Shown in pieces: positions 58,967 through 64,000 of a DNA stretch of 64,000 nt; the stretch's first letter is position 1, and each line of letters begins with the position of its first letter. The notes below the pieces were generated by a model. It was not told the DNA's origin. It saw only the letters and a list, made by a program, of their open reading frames with translations, and made no database searches. The stretch is from Polytrichum commune (lineage: Eukaryota; Streptophyta; Polytrichopsida; Polytrichales; Polytrichaceae). Both the position numbers and the translations under genes were made by a program. The stretch lies in the NCBI GenBank assembly GCA_950295325.1, contig OX485805.1:53840758-53904757 (forward strand), given 5' to 3'.

Positions 58967-61121
58967 ACATATAAGTCCTCAATGCTTAAACCACCCTCCT
59001 CCTAAGAGATAAGTAAATGATCAATTCAATTACATACGACAAATTGTCATGACCTTCCAAACTTCAAAGAATACTTTCATAAACAAAGGTTTCACACCTC
59101 GTGATGTCAATTCAAACAATGGTATTTTCTTGAAAGGGATTTTTGGTCTCCCAATTCATACATTGTCCTAATCTCCTCTTGATTGATTGATTGACAATGG
59201 CCAAGACAATGTTTTGGAAGGAGCCTGGAAGGAGGCATGCCACTCACCCTTCAAAAGGCACACTTGTCCATAGCCAACTCTCCCAATCCTACTTCCTATT
59301 GACCCACATGTCTAGAACCCATTGCTAGAGCCTCTTCTAATCCATGCCAATGGTTGAGGATGCCAACTTCTCATCTAATAGTCCCTTTTCTAGTTAGTTG
59401 GATCACTAATTTCAACACTTCTCACTAATTAATGGCTTTTGAAAGAAAACTATAAATAACAATTAAGTGAATTCAAAAAGGAGTTTCTTCTTGCCAAAAA
59501 AGTTGGAAGACAATTGACTCGAAACCCCTCCATATGCAACCTCATAGTAGATTGTAATTGCAAAGAGGAGGGTTTCATACTCATGCCCACTTGAAATTCC
59601 ACCAATTTTGGGGTGCCAAAGATCGTGTAGTTATGATTGTGTTCAATGAGAATTGGTTTAGTGAAGTGCTATAAAAAAAAACTAGAGGAAAATGATCATG
59701 TGCAATTAGGTTTCATTAGTGCCGAGATGGTAAAGGTACTACAGTTTCAGGGCTACTGCACACATAGGCTGAGAGCCCATGACTATTACACTTCAAGCAC
59801 TCTCATTGGTTGAAAAGGTGGAGCTGGTCCAAGTTCGCTTCACACTACGCTTGAGGGACCAACGGAGTAGGTGAATGCAAGAGGGAGGTAAAGTCTACAT
59901 GGATTCCTACATGGATTTCTACATGGCATCCCATAGATCATGTTTCATGGTCACTTGGACTATTTTCCAAACCACTTCTTGGAGGTAGGTCTAACGCAAA
60001 ACCAAGAGACAACGGCACTCCGAACACTCACAACTGTTGATCTATTCTATTTCATCATGCGTGAGGACCCTCGTGAATAGAAATTCATTGAAACATCATT
60101 CGGTTGAGGGCACAGTCACACATGACTTCACACTACACTCGAGGGTTTGTGACCACACTACATGATGTTGGAGGTGTGTTGGGACGGCCTTTGGACACTT
60201 TCTTTTGGGCTCTCACAATTTCATGGTCACGGCTCGTGGCTTGTGTGTGAAGTGGCCCTCATGCCCCCTCCCCACCCGACTTTAGCTAAGCCTAACGGTT
60301 GGTTCTAAAAACACGGCCTTCACACCATCGACATTATCTAGTGCCGAGCCTAGTTGGCAAATGTTGTCGCATGGCTTAAAAGTGGAGGTTTTAAAACCCC
60401 AAGCACCAACCCTCCCATCAGTACCTAGACATGAGGCAAGAACATAGGACCTTTAAAAGCGTTGCCTCCCGCCCTTGTGATTGGTTGCTCTTTAGTCATA
60501 GCTATAAGGGGCACGAGGAGCTCCAATAACAAAAACCGATGGTAAGATAGATGAGTAGTAAGGCATTTGGGGATGGAACAAAAACTGTCCAACATGTCAT
60601 TGCTTGGTAGATAATAACACAGTGAACATGCACCAAAACTACTTAATCAAAACCTACTTGACAATCTCCGGAGCAAGTTCTTGCCGGTGCATTGGGATAG
60701 CCGGATGCCTCCGCTATAACCGAGAGAGCTTCACCCGGTTTTCAGAAAAGACTTTGGTTATTTGGTAAAGTCAGGTGGGGAGGGCATCGGTGTAGTTGTG
60801 AGTGAGGTGGTAGCAAGCAGATGAGTGACGGATTCTAACATGAGTACGGCCTGTGAGCCTGTGAGCTGACGATTTCAAGATGAGCCTTCGTGGTGAGTTA
60901 GGTCCACTTCTGGTTGCTGCTGTGACCAGGTCATTAAATTGTAGCCTGCATAGAAGTCAATGTGCCCCGGAAGTGGGCACAGCAGTAGTACCTCCTTCAA
61001 AAGACTCCTGCCCTGTTTCACTTACTTTACCTTACTTCCCTTGCGTTGCGGTTCCCGAGTTGTTCAAGTGCCAGACCATATCCCGAGCACTTGGCCAGGC
61101 CTGCCTCTGAATGGCGACGAG
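58967..61121. other. Unclassified interval
   Basis: Less AT-rich from about 59700. A TTCACACTAC-CTYGAGGG phrase occurs twice (near 59840 and 60127). Overlapping frames at 60880-61172 have no recognised domain. No RNA gene seen. Confidence 0.35.
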
Positions 61122-62324
61122 TACAGTCTAACCTTGATAATGTCACACCATCCGTTTCACCAAAAAGAGTGATATAAACAAGGTGTGACATATTTGATAA
61201 TGTCACATTTTGAAGATTTGTGCATAATGTGATATTATCAAAAAAAAAGGTAGAAAATCAAAATAAAATTACAATGTATAAAAGAAAATAACAAATATGA
61301 GACTTCAATGTTTTTGAATGTAAAATCTAATTCAAAATTGTGAATAACAAGAAGAGCACATCATAATGTGTCATTGAGATCAGGTAAAGACCTCTCACTA
61401 GAGACAAAGAAGCTTCTAATGTCACATTGTTTTGTTGATGTTAAATGTGCAACACCAATTCTAATGAGTTTGTCATGGATTTTCTCCATTCCTAACAACT
61501 CCAGAGTGTTGAAAATCTGAGAACCTTGGCTAGCCATAAAATTCAAAACATCTTCACACAAGCCGAAACCCTCATGATCAATTCTGGAATACACAACATG
61601 CAGGTGATGGCATTGGCGTCTTCCACACGCAAGACCTATCTGCTCACTCCCAATTTCCGTGTTCCCATCTATGAGAGAAAGCCAAAAACATAGCTGAGAA
61701 GGTTGTCTCCAAAACTAGGAAACGAATCAGATGGGCGCCCAAACTAATTAACCAGTGATAAACAACCCTTTAACTTAGTTTACAGATTCTGCTAAACAAA
61801 ATTGGGGATCTCCCTCTACTTCCCAATTGTGAGTACCTTCCAGAAACCCCAATTCTAGCTCCGTGAAGCAAAATTTCTTGGTTTCTTCTTCTTCTTGTGC
61901 CCACATGCGTGAACACTGTGAAAAGACACACAGTTGAACACATGTGACGGAAGGTGGGGTACATAGAGGTCGAGAAGTCTTGACAACGCCGTGAAAAGAC
62001 AACACCTTTGAGTGCCATGTATAGACATCACTGTTCAGGGTTGGTGCACGATCAAGTTCCAAGAATAGCATTGCATTTATCACAGGGGCGGCGCATGACC
62101 CTTTCGGCTACTACAATCTGTCCATCCAACCATCACATACAATCCATCCATACTTGGTATTATCACATAACACTACGGATTTTGGAAAAAAAATGGTGAC
62201 ATTACCAAGGGTGATAGGGATAATAACGAGGGAGTTTTACACAATGAAAATCGGTTTCAAACTTTTAGGTGATAATATCAAGGTGTTCTATTAACAAGGG
62301 TGACATTATCAAGGTTAGACTGTA
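61122..62324. mobile_element. Pogo/Emigrant-like element
   Basis: The element is 61124-62322 (1,199 bp), flanked by TA. The first 23 bases of each end are identical in inverted orientation and begin CAGTCTAACCTTGATAATG. This is close in form to the plant pogo-like Emigrant terminus (CAGTAAAACCTCTATAAAT). Words like TTGATAATGTCAC recur just inside both ends, as expected for transposase binding repeats. A 77-codon minus frame (61361-61594: NFMASQGSQIFNTLELLG) and overlapping frames at 61770-62083 may be remains of captured or coding sequence, but no DDD/DDE motif is visible. Probably non-autonomous. Confidence 0.82.
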
Positions 62325-64000
62325 GCCGAGTCAGTGACTGCAGTGGCTGCAGTTCTCGGTTTTGAAAGAGTCTGGTGTCAGCAAACTCGAACAAGGTCAA
62401 ACCAAGGCTGTTGTTATAAGGTATGTGGGCTTTATTTGGTTCGTTTTCCATGTTCTCCAACTTCTACCCCCGATTGGAGTTAAACAGCAGTACTCGTGTT
62501 GGATTACCAAATCTACAATGAAATGAAATGTTTGCGAAAACCGGATTTTCCTTGATTTGGTTATGGTTATTGGAAGTGTATGTTTGTTGATTTCTTAAGT
62601 GGGATAATATAGGTCCTCCCAATTGTGTTCATGATTGAGTGTTGAGTAGTTATATATATTTGAAAAGACGTAGTCCAATCTCTTTTAAACATGTGTGTGC
62701 AAGCATGGTGAAGAGGACGGCTCCTTATCCTTGCTCAGTGTTAAGTGAAAGTGATTCAAAACTATACACTAACTTTGAATTTTGAGAAGGAAAAAATCAT
62801 AGACATTTAAAGAAAAATACTAATCTACAGAGCCAAGCAATTTATGATGACAAAAAAAATTCCAAGAAAAGTCCACATTTTCTAGAAGATGATGCAAGTG
62901 GTGTGCAAGTAATTTTCTAAAACTTGTTTAAAATATGATCAAATTACATTAAATTGATGGTTTTCTACAAAGTTGTGTGACGATACCCTCGAGAAGATAA
63001 TGAATCATTCAAGGAAAATGAAAAAAATAAAAATAAATTTCACCCTCAAAATATTTGAGGTCATGAAATCTACGTCCAAAACTAGATTCAACCATTCGGT
63101 TTTGAGCATCACTATTAATGATGAGTTTTGAAGATCTCAGCTTGATATTCTACATTTGAGTATTTAACACAACAATAGAGGTCACCATGAAAAAAAAAAT
63201 TCAATCTAAACAACACTTTGCTACTACGTTTAGGCCTTTGACCAAAAACCTTATACTGGAGCACTTTTTTAGACCACTTTACCATGCTCTTTGATCCCAA
63301 CGAACCACATAGTAATCAAATATAAGGGTTCGAGCCAAAAACAAGCCACTTAGCCCCTACCTTCCCACGCTCAATTTCCCTTAGATCTGCCTAGAAAATC
63401 TAACCTCGATTTCAGTGATCGTAGCTGAAGATCTAAAGTTTTTTTGGTTGTATATATGTTTGCAAGTTAGAGGTGACTACTCATAGTCCAAATTTTAAAA
63501 TTCTAAGTTATATTCTGTAGGAGATTATAATAGGAATATCAATAGTGGTCTTGAGACGTAGCAATTTAGAAATTAAATTGAAGTTGGTTTTTTGATCAAA
63601 CCTCCACTCATACCATCTTCAAAGGACAAAATGTTACCCTCATTCAAAAGAGGGGCAATATACCTACTCAAATCAACTCACAAATCTCGAAACCATTATT
63701 TTGTGATTTTGGGGGAAGCTTTGCAATTTGAGGCAACGGTGCCACATTCCACATGGATTTACACCCACCACCACTTGTCCTAACTAGAAATTCCTATGAT
63801 AGATGTTTAGGATATGTTGCGTTTGAGTGTCATGCAAAAATTCAAATCAGTTGAGAATCATTTGTCCATAGAGATGAACTAAAAAAAGAAAAAAGAAAAA
63901 GAAGAATATGCTGCCCCTAAACCGCGGAGGTGACAAATGTCAAGTTTTGGTTCGTGGGTTGGTTCCATTGTACACCAATTGAAAGCACACTCCCATATTT
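62325..64000. repeat. Unclassified, with inverted fragment of repeat D
   Basis: At about 62640-62720 the complement reads ACATGTTTAAAAGAGATTGG then ACTACGTCTTTTCAAATA, a fragment of dispersed repeat D on the minus strand. The rest to the window end is AT-rich; no gene recognised. Confidence 0.45.

Overview
Organism and setting. The window reads as nuclear DNA of a land plant with a large, gene-poor genome. It holds one convincing protein gene, a four-exon xyloglucan endotransglucosylase/hydrolase (XTH) with signal peptide and canonical GT-AG introns. Nearly everything else is AT-rich sequence carrying plant-type transposons: Tourist/PIF-Harbinger-like MITEs with TTA/TAA target duplications, a Stowaway-like MITE, a pogo/Emigrant-like element, hAT-like MITEs with 8-bp duplications, Mutator-like MITEs and broken LINEs. 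I cannot name the species. The low gene density and the XTH sequence would fit a non-seed plant, but that is a weak guess.

Layout. 1-5.3 kb: two decayed minus-strand LINE-type remnants, separated by a 1.3-kb large inverted repeat. 5.3-15.4 kb: a TIR element with CACT-type ends (6.16-6.76 kb), a possible coding relic (7.9-8.65 kb), an hAT-like MITE (8.71-9.21 kb), featureless AT-rich DNA, and a third LINE remnant (13.6-14.9 kb). 15.4-18.3 kb: the XTH gene on the minus strand with a GC-rich upstream region and, about 0.8 kb above the start codon, a nearly perfect 38-bp-arm hairpin. 18.3-27 kb: repeats whose ends are short palindromes (three B copies, three A copies), a Mutator-like MITE, and two Tourist-like MITEs set end to end. 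27-32 kb: an unclassified coding relic, an hAT-like MITE, and a second Mutator-like MITE inserted in another relic. 32-39 kb: a 39-bp tandem repeat, a Tourist-like MITE nested in an older dispersed repeat, an hAT-like MITE with 42-bp tandem repeats, and a second end-to-end pair of Tourist-like MITEs. 39-47 kb: mostly unclassified, with two weak candidate ORFs. 47.37-47.80 kb: an apparent 5S rRNA-headed SINE flanked by perfect 14-bp direct repeats. 48-64 kb: a Tourist-like MITE, more copies of the dispersed repeat, microsatellites, a very AT-rich block, a Stowaway-like MITE and a pogo-like element.

How it works together. The XTH is the only element expected to serve the host, acting on wall xyloglucan outside the cell. 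The rest is a layered record of transposon activity, with several nested insertions that give relative ages. The most unusual items are the 5S-headed SINE-like element, the two MITE pairs that share a single TAA, and the repeats with palindromic ends. All family calls are by eye from motifs, terminal repeats and target duplications; no database search was possible.
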